Below are positions 1 to 14,000 of a DNA stretch of 64,000 bases, in pieces. Every line of letters starts with the position of its first letter. Position 1 is the stretch's first letter. This DNA comes from Eukaryota sp. TZLM1-RC (Eukaryota; Metamonada: BaSk clade), in contig JAUPSS010000002.1 of assembly GCA_040285825.1 (NCBI GenBank), forward strand, positions 3,844,001 to 3,908,000, written 5' to 3'. The notes beneath the pieces were generated by a model. It saw only the letters and a list, made by a program, of their open reading frames with translations. It was not told the DNA's origin and searched no databases. The translations under genes were made by a program, and so were the position numbers.

Positions 1-2870
1 TCTCAATTAGAGCAAATTAATTCTGAATTAAATACCAAATTAGAGGAAGAAAGCTCTGAACTTGCCAATTTGCAGTCTAATTACTCTCAATTAGAGCAAA
101 TTAATTCTGAATTAAATACCAAATTAGAGGAAGAAAATTCAAGTTTGGCATCCACATTTAAAGAATTGACTGAACTCAAAGAAAATTATTCTCAATTAGA
201 GCAAATTAATTCTGAATTAAATACCAAATTAGAGGAAGAAAGCTCTGAACTTGCTAAATTACAGTGTAATTACTCTCAATTAGAGCAAACTAATTCTGAA
301 TTAAATACCAAATTAGAGGAAGAAAGCTCTGAACTTGCTAAATTACAGTGTAATTACTCTCAATTAGAGCAAACTAATTCTGAATTAAATACCAAATTAG
401 AGGAAGAAAGCTCTGAACTTGCTAAATTACAGTCTAATTACTCTCAATTAGAGCAAATTAATTCTGAATTAAATACCAAATTAGAGGAAGAAAGCTCTGA
501 ACTTGCCAATTTACAGTCTAATTACTCTCAATTAGAGCAAATTAATTCTGAATTAAATACCAAATTAGAGGAAGAAAGCTCTGAACTTGCTAAATTACAG
601 TCTAATTACTCTCAATTAGAGCAAATTAATTCTGAATTAAATACCAAATTAGAGGAAGAAAATTCAAGTTTGGCATCCACATTTAAAGAATTGACTGAAC
701 TCAAAGAAAATTACTCTCAATTAGAGCAAATTAATTCTGAATTAAATACCAAATTAGAGGAAGAAAATTCAAGTTTGGCATCCACATTTAAAGAATTGAC
801 TGAACTCAAAGAAAATTACTCTCAATTAGAGCAAATTAATTCTGAATTAAATACCAAATTAGAGGAAGAAAAATTCAAGTTTGGCATCCACATTTAAAGA
901 ATTGACTGAACTTAAAGAAAATTATTCTCAATTAGAGCAAATTAATTCTGAATTAAATACCAAATTAGAGGAAGAAAATTCAAGTTTGGCATCCACATTT
1001 AAAGAATTGACTGAACTCAAAGAAAATTATTCTCAATTAGAGCAAATTAATTCTGAATTAAATACCAAATTAGAGGAAGAAAGCTTGGAACTTGCCAATT
1101 TACATTCTAATTACTCTCAATTAGAGCAAATTAATTCTGAATTAAATACCAAATTAGAGGAAGAAAGCTCTGAACTTGCCAATTTGCAGTCTAATTACTC
1201 TCAATTAGAGCAAATTAATTCTGAATTAAATACCAAATTAGAGGAAGAAAGCTCTGAACTTGCCAATTTGCAGTCTAATTACTCTCAATTAGAGCAAATT
1301 AATTCTGAATTAAATACCAAATTAGAGGAAGAAAATTCAAGTTTGGCATCCACATTTAAAGAATTGACTGAACTCAAAGAAAATTATTCTCAATTAGAGC
1401 AAATTCATTCTGAATTAAATACCAAATTAGAGGAAGAAAATTCAAGTTTGGCATCCACATTTAAAGAATTGACTGAATTCAAAGAAAATTACTCTCAATT
1501 AGAGCAAATTAATTCTGAATTAAATACCAAATTAGAGGAAGAAAGCTCTGAATTTGCTAAATTACAGTGCAATTACTCTCAATTAGAGCAAACTAATTCT
1601 GAATTAAATACCAAATTAGAGGAAGAAAGCTCTGAACTTGCTAAATTACAGTGCAATTACTCTCAATTAGAGCAAACTAATTCTGAATTAAATACCAAAT
1701 TAGAGGAAGAAAGCTCTGAACTTGCTAAATTACAGTCTAATTACTCTCAATTAGAGCAAATTAATTCTGAATTAAATACCAAATTAGAGGAAGAAAATTC
1801 AAGTTTGGCATCCACATTTAAAGAATTGACTGAACTCAAAGAAAATTACTCTCAATTAGAGCAAATTAATTCTGAATTAAATACCAAATTAGAGGAAGAA
1901 AATTCAAGTTTGGCATCCACATTTAAAGAATTGACTGAATTCAAAGAAAATTACTCTCAATTAGAGCAAATTAATTCTGAATTAAATACCAAATTAGAGG
2001 AAGAATGCTCTGAACTTGCCAATTTACATTCTAATTACTCTCAATTAGAGCAAATTAATTCTGAATTAAATACCAAATTAGAGGAAGAAAGCTCTGAACT
2101 TGCCAATTTACATTCTAATTACTCTCAATTAGAGCAAATTAATTCTGAATTAAATACCAAATTAGAGGAAGAAAGCTCTGAACTTGCCAATTTGCAGTCT
2201 AATTACTCTCAATTAGAGGAAATTAATTCTGAATTAAATACCAAATTAGAGGAAGAATGCTCTGAACTTGCCAATTTACATTCTAATTACTCTCAATTAG
2301 AGCAAATTAATTCTGAATTAAATACCAAATTAGAGGAAGAAAGCTCTGAACTTGCGAATTTGCAGTCTAATTACTCTCAATTAGAGCGAATTAATTCTGA
2401 ATTAAATACCAAATTAGAGGAAGAAAGCTCTGAACTTGCCAATTTGCAGTCTAATTACTCTCAATTAGAGCAAATTAATTCTGAATTAAATACCAAATTA
2501 GAGGAAGAAAGCTCTGAACTTGCCAATTTACAGTCTAATTACTCTCAATTAGAGCAAATTAATTCTGAATTAAATACCAAATTAGAGGAAGAAAATTTAA
2601 GTTTGGCATCCACTTTCAAAGAATTGACTGAACTCAAAGAAAATTACTCTCAATTAGAGCAAATTAATTCTGAATTAAATACCAAATTAGAGGAAGAATG
2701 CTCTGAACTTGCCAATTTACAGTCTAATTACTCTCAATTAGAGCAAATTAATTCTGAATTAAATACCAAATTAGAGGAAGAAAGCTCTGAACTTGCCAAT
2801 TTACAGTCTAATTACTCTCAATTAGAGAAAAATAATTCTGAATTAAATACAGAACTTGGTCAAGTTAAGT
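1..2870 (+). repeat. Tandem 84/105-bp coding repeat array, about 32 units
   Basis: Units of 84 bp and 105 bp alternate irregularly and differ by very few bases, even at silent positions, which points to recent unequal crossing-over or gene conversion. A three-unit motif with the rare variant LQC, LQC, LQS occurs near 240-435 and again near 1,545-1,735, showing that a block of about 1.3 kb was also duplicated. Confidence 0.9.
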
Positions 2871-4303
2871 CAAGGCTAACGTCAACTCTTAATGAATCAA
2901 ATGATTGGTATGAACGGTATTTGATTGAAAAAGTTGAACGCCAAAAAATTCAAGAAGAATTAACTACCCTCAATTTTAACTATGAATCGAAGATTAATCA
3001 TTTGGAGTCTTCGAAAAACAAAGAAGTCAACAAACTTCTCTCTGATATTGACCGTTTGACTGTCAACAATAGAGAAATGGTAACCGAAAATGAATATTTA
3101 TTGGATTTAAACAATAGGCTTGGTGAACAAATCACCATGATTGAAAGAGACTACTCTTCATTAAAGGATGAGTATAACAGGGTTGTCACTCAGTTATCAA
3201 AATGCCAATCAGAATTGATTGATCTTGATAATCAACTTAATGAAACGATACCGGCTTTGGAAAAACTTCAAAAAATTGAAATTTTGGTCTCGTCATCTTG
3301 CTCCATTCTTGATTGTTCCACAGACAACTTGGTTAATACCATCGAATCAGTTTCCCAAGAGCGAAATGAACTTAAATCAGCTTGTTTAACATGTTGGCAA
3401 ATAATTACTGGACATTCTGCTAGCAGTGTTTCTACTATTTCATTGCCCGAATTAACAAAAAAACTTGTCAGTGATTTGAATGAATTACACCAAAAAATGA
3501 GACAAAGTTGTCAGCAGACGAGTAGGGGACCAGTTGGGATCACTGAAAGTTTCGCCAGGGAAATTTTCCAACAATCTCTGCTACTTCATTGTCATTTAGG
3601 AACTTCTGATTTCCAAAATATTTTACAGTCACTGGCGTCAGTATTAGATGTGGAACTTTTCTCTACCGGTGTTTCAACCCATTCAAATGATCCTACCAAT
3701 ATTGTTTTAGATTCAGTTAAGATTTTACTACAAGTAATTGCAGTTTTGGAGTCATCAAAGCCTACCAATTCAGAGTTTTTCCTGCCAGCACCAGTTGCGC
3801 CACCTATTCCTCCTATAAGGCCAGTAGTTGAGTCATTGAGGTCTCTTAGTTTGAATTACACAATGAGTGACGCTGATTTGTCTTTAATTCGTGATGCTGT
3901 TGATCTAATTGAAAACCTCTGGCGTTCAAAGTCATCTAAAACAAGTAATTCGCAAACACCGCGGACTAGTGACGATTCACATACTGTTGAAGAACAATTT
4001 GAGCTCAAGATAGTTGAAATGGCAGAAGATATGAGCAGAACTTTGGCCACAATTCAAGAAAGAAATAACAAAGATCGAGCTCAATTTATGACCAAAATTT
4101 CTGATCTGACAGATCAAATCAGTAATTTAATTGACGAATACCAGAAAATTATGACTGACAAGGTTGCTTTGGAAGCCACTATTGAAAGTCTCAGGGAGGA
4201 GAATTTAGATCTTCGAGAATGTTATTCAGGTGCTGTTAATGAATTGAATAGGTGTAAAGTTTATATAGAACGATTCTCCAAACCTGGCCCACAAGTTTTT
4301 TGA
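1..4303 (+). CDS. Giant coiled-coil repeat protein, 5' end outside window, one frameshift
   Basis: The reading frame is open from base 1, so the gene starts upstream. It encodes about 32 tandem coiled-coil modules around the core NYSQLEQINSELNTKLEEE, then a non-repetitive C-terminal part of roughly 480 residues (about 2,830-4,303) that is still Glu/Lys/Leu rich, with a Ser/Pro-rich stretch near 3,780. Modules come in two lengths, 28 and 35 residues, that is four or five heptads, so coiled-coil register is kept. At about 869-873 one module has five A residues where its sisters have four; this shifts the frame and the first frame ends at 897, while the second runs from there to TGA at 4301-4303. 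Either the allele is broken or the base is a sequencing error. Long coiled coils of this kind are usually cytoskeletal, centrosomal or Golgi tethers, but no family is recognised. Confidence 0.8.
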
Positions 4304-4975
4304 GAGTGTTTATTCTTTTATTATTAATAATTAATAATTATTAATCAGTGTTTATTTATTTTTTTGTGTATTATAACCTGTAATTTTACTTTATTTCATT
4401 AATGTTTAAAACATAATAAATGTGTTTTTGTTGTATAGTACGTTTTCAACGGAGCAACTTTATGAAGTTATTACCATTTAATTGTAAAGTACCAGTTACC
4501 AGTGTAAATATTATCAAATACAAAACATAATTTTAAATTGACATCATCAACTTTTTGATACAATTTGGTTCAATAGAACACTGGTTTGAAATTATTTATT
4601 CAAAATTCGAAGAGATGTTTTGTTTTCAAAAAATGTTAAGACTATGTATCACACAAATCCACTAGAGTGTTCAACACTTGCTGAATTACTTCAAAACATT
4701 AAACAGTGAAATAGTTTTCTTTGTAAAATAAAAAGTGTGTTGAAATTTCTATTGGTCTGTTTCTCAACAATTATTTCTGAATCTGCCAAAAAACGTAAAG
4801 CAATGGATAAAAGTAAACAAAATAGAGAAACTACAAATGGATGCAAAGCATTTCGCATGCTGTTGGTTAGAGAATTTGGACAATGGCCCACTAAATTTTT
4901 TGATTTTGAAAGTTTCAGCATTTGAAAGAATAAATATAAACTTCAGAATAAGATAAACTGTTTTTTATCAAAAGA
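4304..4975. other. A+T-rich intergenic region, no supported gene
   Basis: TAATTA-rich sequence follows the coiled-coil stop codon, with an AATAAA at about 4,415 that could serve as its poly(A) signal. Short overlapping frames on both strands near 4,690-4,925 have no recognisable content. Nothing else is seen. Confidence 0.5.
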
Positions 4976-5606
4976 TGACGATAAGTTTTAATAAGTATAA
5001 ATTTTATTGAACTTCCAGACTAAACAAAATAAACTCATAACTAATGGGACTGAATTCATTGACCCAAAATTGTGATATGCTTGTTTTCTCACCATTGCTT
5101 CTCTAATTCGATAATAGAACTGAGGTAGTCTATTAGTTATAGCAAATGAAATCAGCGACCGCCACAAAAAGATATCATATCTCTTCATGTTTTTTCTGAA
5201 CCGTTTTTTTAAATATCATTCAAAAAAGTTCCAGCTTCTGCTGATAATCTTCCATTTATCGAAAATGGGAAAGTAATAAAAACTAGTTGTGTATTTCTAC
5301 CAGCATTAGCTTCTTCGATATCTTTGTCGTATTTTCTATGTTTTTTAGCTTTACATTCAAGAGCACCTACAGGATTAAGTTTTCTTCTGTGAACCAAAGT
5401 ATCATTTGCAACATTACATGAGACAAAGTCGACAATAGCTTCAAAATTATCAATCCAATCACAGTATACATCACCTCTGTCATCAGAACCAAAATTTTTC
5501 AGAGAAAGTGTTTCCTTCAGCAGGGGCTCTTTGATACACGATATCCTTGCAGTTTGTGCCATATTGAAAACAGTGTCTCTAACAGCATCATGTAATGAAG
5601 AACGAT
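4976..5606 (-). mobile_element. Second, 5'-truncated copy of a non-LTR retroelement 3' end
   Basis: On the minus strand this repeats the last part of the element at 5,607-7,930: the peptide region containing KEPLLKET, GSDDRGDVYCDW, KLNPV and FPFSINGRLS reappears with scattered substitutions and frameshifts. It begins abruptly at 5606 directly after the QANQDFVEE end of the upstream copy and ends in a short 3' UTR containing GTTCAATAAA (about 5,010). The coding region is the endonuclease-like C-terminal domain of the polyprotein. The head-to-tail join suggests either insertion of one copy into the tail of another or tandem duplication. Confidence 0.7.
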
Positions 5607-7930
5607 TTCCTCTACAAAATCTTGATTTGCTTGCTGTCTAGCTAAAGCTTCTCTGATTCGATTGAAAAACCGCGGTAATCTATTAATAATGGCAAATTGA
5701 ATCCGTGAACGCCATAAAAAAATATCAAATCTTTTCATTGTTTTTTCTTTCACCATTTTTTGGAAGTCATCCAAGAAAGTTTCTGCTTCAACTGATAATC
5801 TTCCATTTATCGAAAATGGGAAAGCAATAAAAACCAGCTGTGTATTTCTATCGACATTTGCATCTTCAATTTCTTTATCATATTTTCTATGTTTTTCTTT
5901 TGCTTTAAAATCCAGAGCAGCCACAGGATTAAGTTTTCTTCTGTGAACCAAAGTATCGTTTGCAACATTACATGAGACAAAGTCAACAATAGCTTCAGAA
6001 TTATCAATCCAATCACAGTATACATCACCTCTATCATCAGAACCAAAATTATTCAGAGAAAGTGTTTCTTTCAGCAGGGGCTCTTTGATACACGATATCC
6101 TTGTAGTTTGTGCCATATTGAAAACAGTGTCTCTAGCAGCATCATGTAATGAAGAACGATAAGTTATCAATTTAGAGCAATTCAGAGCATGGTGCAAAGT
6201 GAGTTGAGGTGAATTCGAACAAATACGTTTTTCTTTTGATAATAATTGATTAATGGGGATGTTCAAATATAATCTCATTTTTGTTACAAATGCTTCATTA
6301 GTGGAACACAATCCAAATCTTCGTGGTACAATGGTTACAAAAAGTGAAGAGTCTGACGACTTGTTTTCACAACCACCCTTTTCCAATATCAATGAGTGAA
6401 GATCCTGATTTAAAACAGCCGAGCTGCATATATTATCATAAAGATCATTTTCATACATTCCAGTCAATCGTTTCTGTAATGTTCGAAGAGTGTACTTCAA
6501 ATTTAAAACATTTTTTTCTGGAAGATTGCCATTGAATGATTGGGGAAAACATCGACCCCATTTGTCTACATCAATTTTTGAAATTTCTTCATTTAATGCA
6601 AAAACAGTGGAACTTTGCGTTGTCATCAATAAATCTTCCCAATCTGCAAATCATTCGGAAAACTCAAAGATTGCATTTCTGCATCCACCAACAAAAGCAC
6701 ACGAAATAAGAAAAGAAGCCTTCGTCCACCCTAAACCGCCATAATGTGGACTAAGGTAAGCATGATCTGGAATTTGGAACATTTTACATCCCAGTAATTG
6801 TGACAAAACTTTTGCACGTAACTCATTAACTTCTGAGCCAAAGGCCTAGTAATAAAAAAATTTGTAGATCGAAATATATGATTGAAGTTGGAACTAAAAC
6901 ACAGTCTTATTATAGTAAATTTGATTTGTTTCTGTATATCTAAGGTCATTATTCGGTCAATTTGATCAGAAATTGAGTTCAACTTATCAAACAATTCTTT
7001 GGTAATTTCATCATTATTTCCTAAAGACGAACCCAAATGACGAATAGCATCACTTGAATACAATTTGGCTTGAATTTTAATACCATCAACTATTGTAGCA
7101 ACTGGGAAATTCGAAAGTAAAACACATTTCAGTAAATTAAGTTGGAGGCCAATTTTGCTAAATAGTTCTTTAAAACATACAGTTGCATTTTTCACAATCT
7201 TTAACTTACCAATAAGCACAACATCATCCATATATGCAATCATTGATGGCGAAGGAAAAATCTCTTGAATTTGCAATAAAATAGGATGAATGGCCAAACA
7301 GACCAAAAGAGGTCCTAAGGGATCTTTTTGCTTTAAAAAACTTGATGATTTCGAAATAGAATTACCAAAATGCAAATTAGAATTTGTGCAATATGTGGAT
7401 TGGAAATAAGGCATTAATTCCGGGAAATATTGTAACAAAGCACCATGAATACTGCAACGACTGATTGAATTGGAATACAAAACATAATTAAGTGATATTG
7501 ATTTGATATTGAAAGGGCAACAAGATTTTTTTGCATTTTCATTCAATCTATTTACGCAGCAAGCAGAAAGAGTATTGTGTAAACTTTAAGCGACCAATTG
7601 GACGAACATCCATTTTTGAGTTTTTTACAAGTGTAGTCAAACGTGAACATCTTAATTCTTCAGGGTGTTTGACCGGATAAAACTCTATTAAAAATTTGGT
7701 TAAAGAAATAACGGCAGTTTTGATATGATCAATAGAAAGCCAAAAAAAGATAAAAGGATGCATATAGTTTTATAAAGATCATCATTTTGTAAAGGAAACA
7801 AATGAATTTATTTTTAGTTCCGGACATTTGAACAATGGCTGAGTTTACAGCATAAATTATTAAGAGATGGCTGGGAAAAGAAATGGGAAATGATGCTGAT
7901 AGTGTCAAACGGGCTAACAAAAATTTGGAT
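5607..7930 (-). mobile_element. Degraded non-LTR retroelement: reverse transcriptase plus endonuclease-like C-terminus
   Basis: Minus-strand frames in order give reverse transcriptase fingers (RLTTLVKN...RPIGR, about 7,600), the palm with KDPLGPLL and the catalytic YMDD box (about 7,230), a thumb region, then after a frameshift near 6,700 a C-terminal part with a Cys/His cluster (CSNS...LHHALNC, about 6,190) and a domain with spaced Asp residues (GSDDRGDVYCDW...IVDFVS) followed by a Lys/Tyr motif. The order RT, zinc cluster, PD-(D/E)XK-like nuclease is that of R2-type non-LTR elements with a restriction-like endonuclease; assignment of the nuclease is by motif spacing only. The 5' end is lost near 7,930, about 100 bp from the stop of the giant gene, and several frameshifts make it inactive. 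Confidence 0.75.
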
Positions 7931-8027
7931 TAAGCAAAAAAACAAAATCATGTTTATTTTTCCTCAAAAAAAAACAAACTATATACAAAACACAGTGGTA
8001 AACGATAAGGAACAAATACAGAAAAAG

Positions 8028-11000
8028 TCAACAATTTAAACGACCAACAGAGAGTGTTGATTTTAACATGGGATTATTGAGTGGATTAGTGACATAAACA
8101 AACTTTCCTTGTTGTAAACTAGTCACTGGAGCGGTAGTAAAGCCTCGAATAGAAGCTCCGATTAATACAAGGGTCCATAATAGAGGCAGTAATCCAATGC
8201 TGAAAGACCCAAAAGTATCAGTTTCCCATACAAAATGTCTAGAAAATCTTGACAACTCAATACTAAACGAAAAGAAAATAACAATTAACAAGACCCCAAA
8301 ACTAACAACAGAAGCGTAGTTGAGCTTATTATCTTTATAGGGGGCACACTTGCAAATAAGAGCAATGGAACCCAAGGTTACGATAATAGAGGCAGCTAGA
8401 CGGACCATTCCACTGGGAAACAACCACAAAATACCGGTAATGGCTGAAGTAGATAAAAGGAACATCTTCTCATATGACATTTTTCTATATCCAAACAGGC
8501 CAGACACATCAAGAGTGTTTTTAAAGGTGGCTTCTTGATCACATCTTGTTGTATTGAATTTAACTAATAACCAAGAAAAGACAATAAAAGCCAAAGCAAC
8601 AATTCCAACCAACATATACCAATCAAGAGTATAACATTTCAATATATTTTCACTAGCATCAGCCTCAACAATGAACTGTCCATCTACGGAGAGACAGCTG
8701 AATAGACCAAAAGCAAGATGAATCAGTGAAGGTAAGAATAAAAGCAAAAACACATACAATACTTCTGCGGTGTACTGTCTGCTACTATATCCAGTATCAG
8801 GATCTTTGGGTTTGACAATCTTGACAAACAAGACTGTAGCAAGTAATACTCCAATAGAGCCAATTAGGGTGGTGGAATAAGATCGGGGTAGTAAATCCAA
8901 ACACATGAGAGGGACAGTTTTCCAAATATCTAAAAAGATGGACTTCAGAACACCATAAATGGGTAGCAAGTATGAATGAATCGTAATGTTTGACATGATG
9001 ATGGTACTGAGAATCATTTGTAAAAATCTGAAAACATTTAAAAACATTCCAATTCTTGCTCCTTGGGTAACAATTGCGTAAACAAAAATGAAATAAGCAA
9101 CGGTGGAAACTCCCAATGTCGTGCTCTCCTGAATGAACCCACCACAGGTTACGCAGCGACCAGCCATCATGTAGCTATGATCTATACATTCGAGACAGAG
9201 TGGACCTGTATGATATTCATCGCAAAGGTCAGAACTTGAGAGATCAGAGGCCTCAGGCATAAAACCATCAACACAAGACCCCAAACAGCCTGCATGTTGA
9301 CATTTATAAAAGTTACTACCACCATTGCTTCCAGTTGAATTCTCAGATCTCAAATCACTGATATCAGACCAATACCCGGGCATTACACAAGTAGCATCTG
9401 AACCAAAACAAGTAAGACCCAAAGGACATGGTAGACAATCTAAATTACCTTCAGAATCAGAACCAGCCAGATAACTAGAGATACACTCACATTCACTCCT
9501 TCCATGATCGTTTACTTGTCTGTAACCACATAGCTTGCACTCTTTGGAGCCAACTTCAGGGGCAATTGAACCAACAGGACAAGCTTGACAAGCAGGAGAG
9601 CGGTCATCAGGACGGAAACTACCAATAGGACAAGGGTAACAATCATAAGAACCTTGGTGTGACCACTGACCGGCAGGACAGTTAATACACGTGGAGTTTC
9701 CGTTAGGGGATGACCGAGTACCTTCTCTGCAAGGAACACATTGAGGACCACTAATACCGTGTCCAAGGGGACAAGAGCCTGTATAAAAGGTAATTTCAGC
9801 TGGTTCAAGACCGGGAAGTCCAACAAATAAAGTATAATTGCCAGGAATACCGCGCATTGTAATAACAGTTCGTAGCATCCAATTCGAAACTTGACGGGTT
9901 GTAGGAGGTCCTTGAAGTAAAACATCCCCACTAATTGGATAAAGATTGAGTTGATCAACGTACTCGGATCGCACCCACGCACGAACATGATAGTAATCAG
10001 TGACGTGAACAGATAAGTCTCTTCTATAAGCAATTGATTCAGGATCAACCCACTCTAATTCAATGTGCCGTGGATCTGTAGCAATATCATTACCCCAATC
10101 GTACGCCTGACAGTCTTGGAAATTATTACTCAAATCTTCTTCTTTTGGATAGGGTCTGTAGTTAAGGTAAATAGCTCCACCAGCTCTAAAGGCATGACTT
10201 CCAACAAAAGAGTTGTCTACAATACGGGCAGTTGAGATCGATCTGCTTGATCGAACGTTGAGAGAACCGCCATCTCGGTTAGCAAATGAACCTGAGAATA
10301 AGTTACTTTGACATGTAAAATTGACAGAATTCAAAACAGAGGCACAACCACCTTCATAGCCTCTATTGTTACGGAAAACATTCATTCTGTGAATTAAACC
10401 AAGGGAAACTTCTTCCAGGATAATTGGACTAAGAGGAGATTCATTTGATTCAAACAAGCTGTTTTCCAAGACAAAAATAGAGTCTTTGTTAGAGTAAAAC
10501 ATCACACCGAAATTGTTATTGACATTAGAATCTTTCATTAATAATTTACTTTGAGAACAATAAACAATGGGTAGGATATCTGTGGACTCAACCCTTGAAT
10601 TACTAACTGAAACTTGGTCGAAAATGAGATTACTGCCAAAAAATTCAAATGAGGAATGATGGTGTGTAAGGGTAATTTTGTCAAAGGAGCACAAAGTGAA
10701 AATTAAATCAGATTTGAAAGAACTGAATAAGGGACTGTCATAATTAGATGTAGACATTTTCGTCAACTTGTAAGTAGAAGACACAGACTTAACCATTGCT
10801 TCAATAAAAACGACATTTTCATTGATACTGAAATCAGAAATCTGCAAATCCGAGTGATAAGATTCAACATAATGTCCCGCAATATAATTATATTCCACGT
10901 TTTTCAAGTTTAATGAAGCTTTGGATGAAACAAAGTAATGTGTTGTGTGAGAAAACTCTGAATCATTGATAAACAAATCATTAATTAGAACTTCCGATCC

Positions 11001-14000
11001 CAAAGTATTTAAAAGTCTTGGAGATTTTGAATTAATAATAAAGGTATCATCCAAAGAAATCTTTGAAGAATCAACAAAAATGAAGTAGTCACTTTGTTTT
11101 GAATCTCGTAAAGTAAAATTAAATGAAGTGAAATCACTATCAGATCTCAAGCTTGCTAAAATACCACGGGAATTATTGCAAACTAAAACGTGGGAGAAAT
11201 CAAGTGTACTGTGAATCAGGTCTAAATGAACATCAGTAGAGGAGTTGGTAAATATGACATTATTAAATTTGAAGTTGGAATTAGAAGAAACAACCGCCTT
11301 TGCTCCACTATTGGTAATCGTAGAGTGAGTAACTTCGTAATTAGAATTAGTACTAAAAATCAAGGGATATTGATGTCTCCATTCAACAACTTTAACAACT
11401 GAGCTATAATTGAATATGCTAGAGGTGACGATTTTATCCAAATAAATATTTGAGTTAGTGGAAATAATTAAAGAATTGAGATAAGATCGTTGAGGAGCAA
11501 TCACCGTATTGTTAACTGTCACGGCAGAATCTAGTGACGTGATTAAATGTTTTGATTGGTAATCATAATCAACGGCATAATGATCAATAATCACAGTAGA
11601 ATCGACAAAATCAAACGTTGCACCACTGAATTGACTTGAATAAACAGTGATATGATTAACAAAAGTGGAAGAATTAGTTGAGTAAAGTAAATAAATAGCT
11701 TGGACATTGTTGTAATGAATTCTTGTTAGAGTTGCTGTGGAGTTATTTGAGACGGATATAATAAACTCATTGATGGCATCAATGGATACAAATTCCAAAT
11801 TGGTTCCAGTAACTTTAGTATTATCTTTAATATTGAAAACTTTACCTTCAAGACCTTGGAAATTGGCACTATTCATAGTCAAATTAGAATTTGTTAATTC
11901 AAAGTGACCATCAGTAGCAGTTGAATCACGAACTAGAACATTTTCTAAATCAATAGTAGAATCAGTAGCAACAATTGATTGAGATTGACAACCAACAACA
12001 ACTACATCATCAAAATCAACATTAGATTTAACAAGGGTAATAAGAGGTTCATCATTAGCACATCCACTGATGACATTACCATCAGAATCAACTGGACCTA
12101 AAGTTTTGACATTGGTGAAATCCAAGGTTGAATCATCAGCATTGATAAATGAACCAGTATTAGATTCATGGTGAACAATATCAAAGTCAGTAATGGTAAT
12201 TGTGGAAGTTTTAGAATCAATAATGTTGCTGAATTTGGTATCAGAAAGGTCAACAGTTGTCAAGGTAAGCTCAGAATCATCAATCAAAATGATTGAATCA
12301 GTAGTTGAATCTGAGTCGGAAATACCAACATTGGTTCCACTAACATTAGTATTATCTTTAATATTTAAAACTTTACCTTCCAGACCTTGGAAATTGGCAT
12401 TATTCATAGTCAAAGAAGTTTTGGTTAATTCAAAGTGACCATCAGTAGCAGTTGAATCACGAACAAGAACAGTATTTAAATCAATAGTAGAATCCGTAGC
12501 AACAATTGATTGAGATTGACAACCAGCAAAAACTACATCATCAAAATCAACATTAGATTTAACAAGGGTAATAAGAGGTTCATCATTAGGACATCCACTA
12601 ATAACTTTACCATCAGAATCAACTGGACCTAAAGTTTTGACATTGGTGAAATCCAAGGTTGAATCATCAGCATTGATAAATGAACCAGTATTAGATTCAT
12701 GGTGAACAATATCAAAATCAGTAATGGTAATTGTGGAAGTTTTGGAATCAATAATGTTGCTGAATTTGGTATCAGAAAGGTCAACAGTTGTCAAGGTAAG
12801 CTCAGAATCATCAATCAAAATGATTGAATCAGTAGTTGAATCTGAGTCGGAAATATCAACATTGGTTCCAGTAACTTTAGTATTATCTTTAATATTGAAA
12901 ATTTTGCCTTCAAGACCTTCGAAATTGGCATTATTCATAGTCAAATTAGTATTTGTTAATTCAAAGTGACCATCATGAGCAGTTGAATCACGAACAAGAA
13001 CAGTTTCTAAATCAATAGTAGAATCAGTAGCAACAATAGATTGAGATTGACAACCAACAAGAACTACATCATCAAAATCAACATTAGATTTAACAAGGGT
13101 AATAAGAGGTTCATCATTAGCACATCCACTAATAACTTTACCATCAGAATCAACTGGACCTAAAGTTTTGACATTGGTGAAATCCAAGGTTGAGTCATCA
13201 GCATTGATAAATGAACCAGTATTAGATTCATGGTGAACAATATCAAAATCAGTAATGGTAATTGTGGAAGTTTTGGAATCAATAATGTTGCTGAATTTGG
13301 TATCGGAAAGGTCAACAGTTGTCAAGGTAAGCTCAGAATCATCAATCAAAATGATTGAATCAGTAGTTGAATCTGAGTCGGAAATACCAACATTGGTTCC
13401 ACTAACTTTAGTATTATCTTTAATATTGAAAACTTTACCTTCCAGACCTTCGAAATTGGCATTATTCATAGTCAAATTAGTATTTGTTAATTCAAAGTGA
13501 CCATCAGTAGCAGTTGAATCACGAACAAGAACAGTATTTAAATCAATAGTAGAATCAGTAGCAACAATTGATTGAGATTGACAACCAACAACAACTACAT
13601 CATCAAAATCAACATTAGATTTAACAAGGGTAATAAGAGGTTCATCATTAGCACATCCACTAATAACTTTACCATCAGAATCAACTGGACCTAAAGTTTT
13701 GACATTGGTGAAATCCAAGGTTGAATCATCAGCATTGATAAATGAACCAGTATTAGATTCATGGTGAACAATATCAAAATCAGTAATGGTAATTGTGGAA
13801 GTTTTGGAATCAATAATGTTGCTGAATTTGGTATCAGAAAGGTCAACAGTTGTCAAGGTAAGGTCAGAATCATCAATCAAAATGATTGAATCAGTAGTTG
13901 AATCTGAGTCGGAAATATCAACATTGGTTCCAGTAACTTTAGTATTATCTTTAATATTGAAAATTTTGCCTTCAAGACCTTCGAAATTGGCATTATTCAT

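Noticed and set aside
1-2870. Regular repeats that could suggest a CRISPR array
   Set aside because: Units are continuous coding sequence with no unique spacers, in a eukaryotic gene.
4691-4925. Overlapping small frames on both strands
   Set aside because: The plus-strand one begins at GTG after a stop, neither has recognisable content, and the region is A+T rich.
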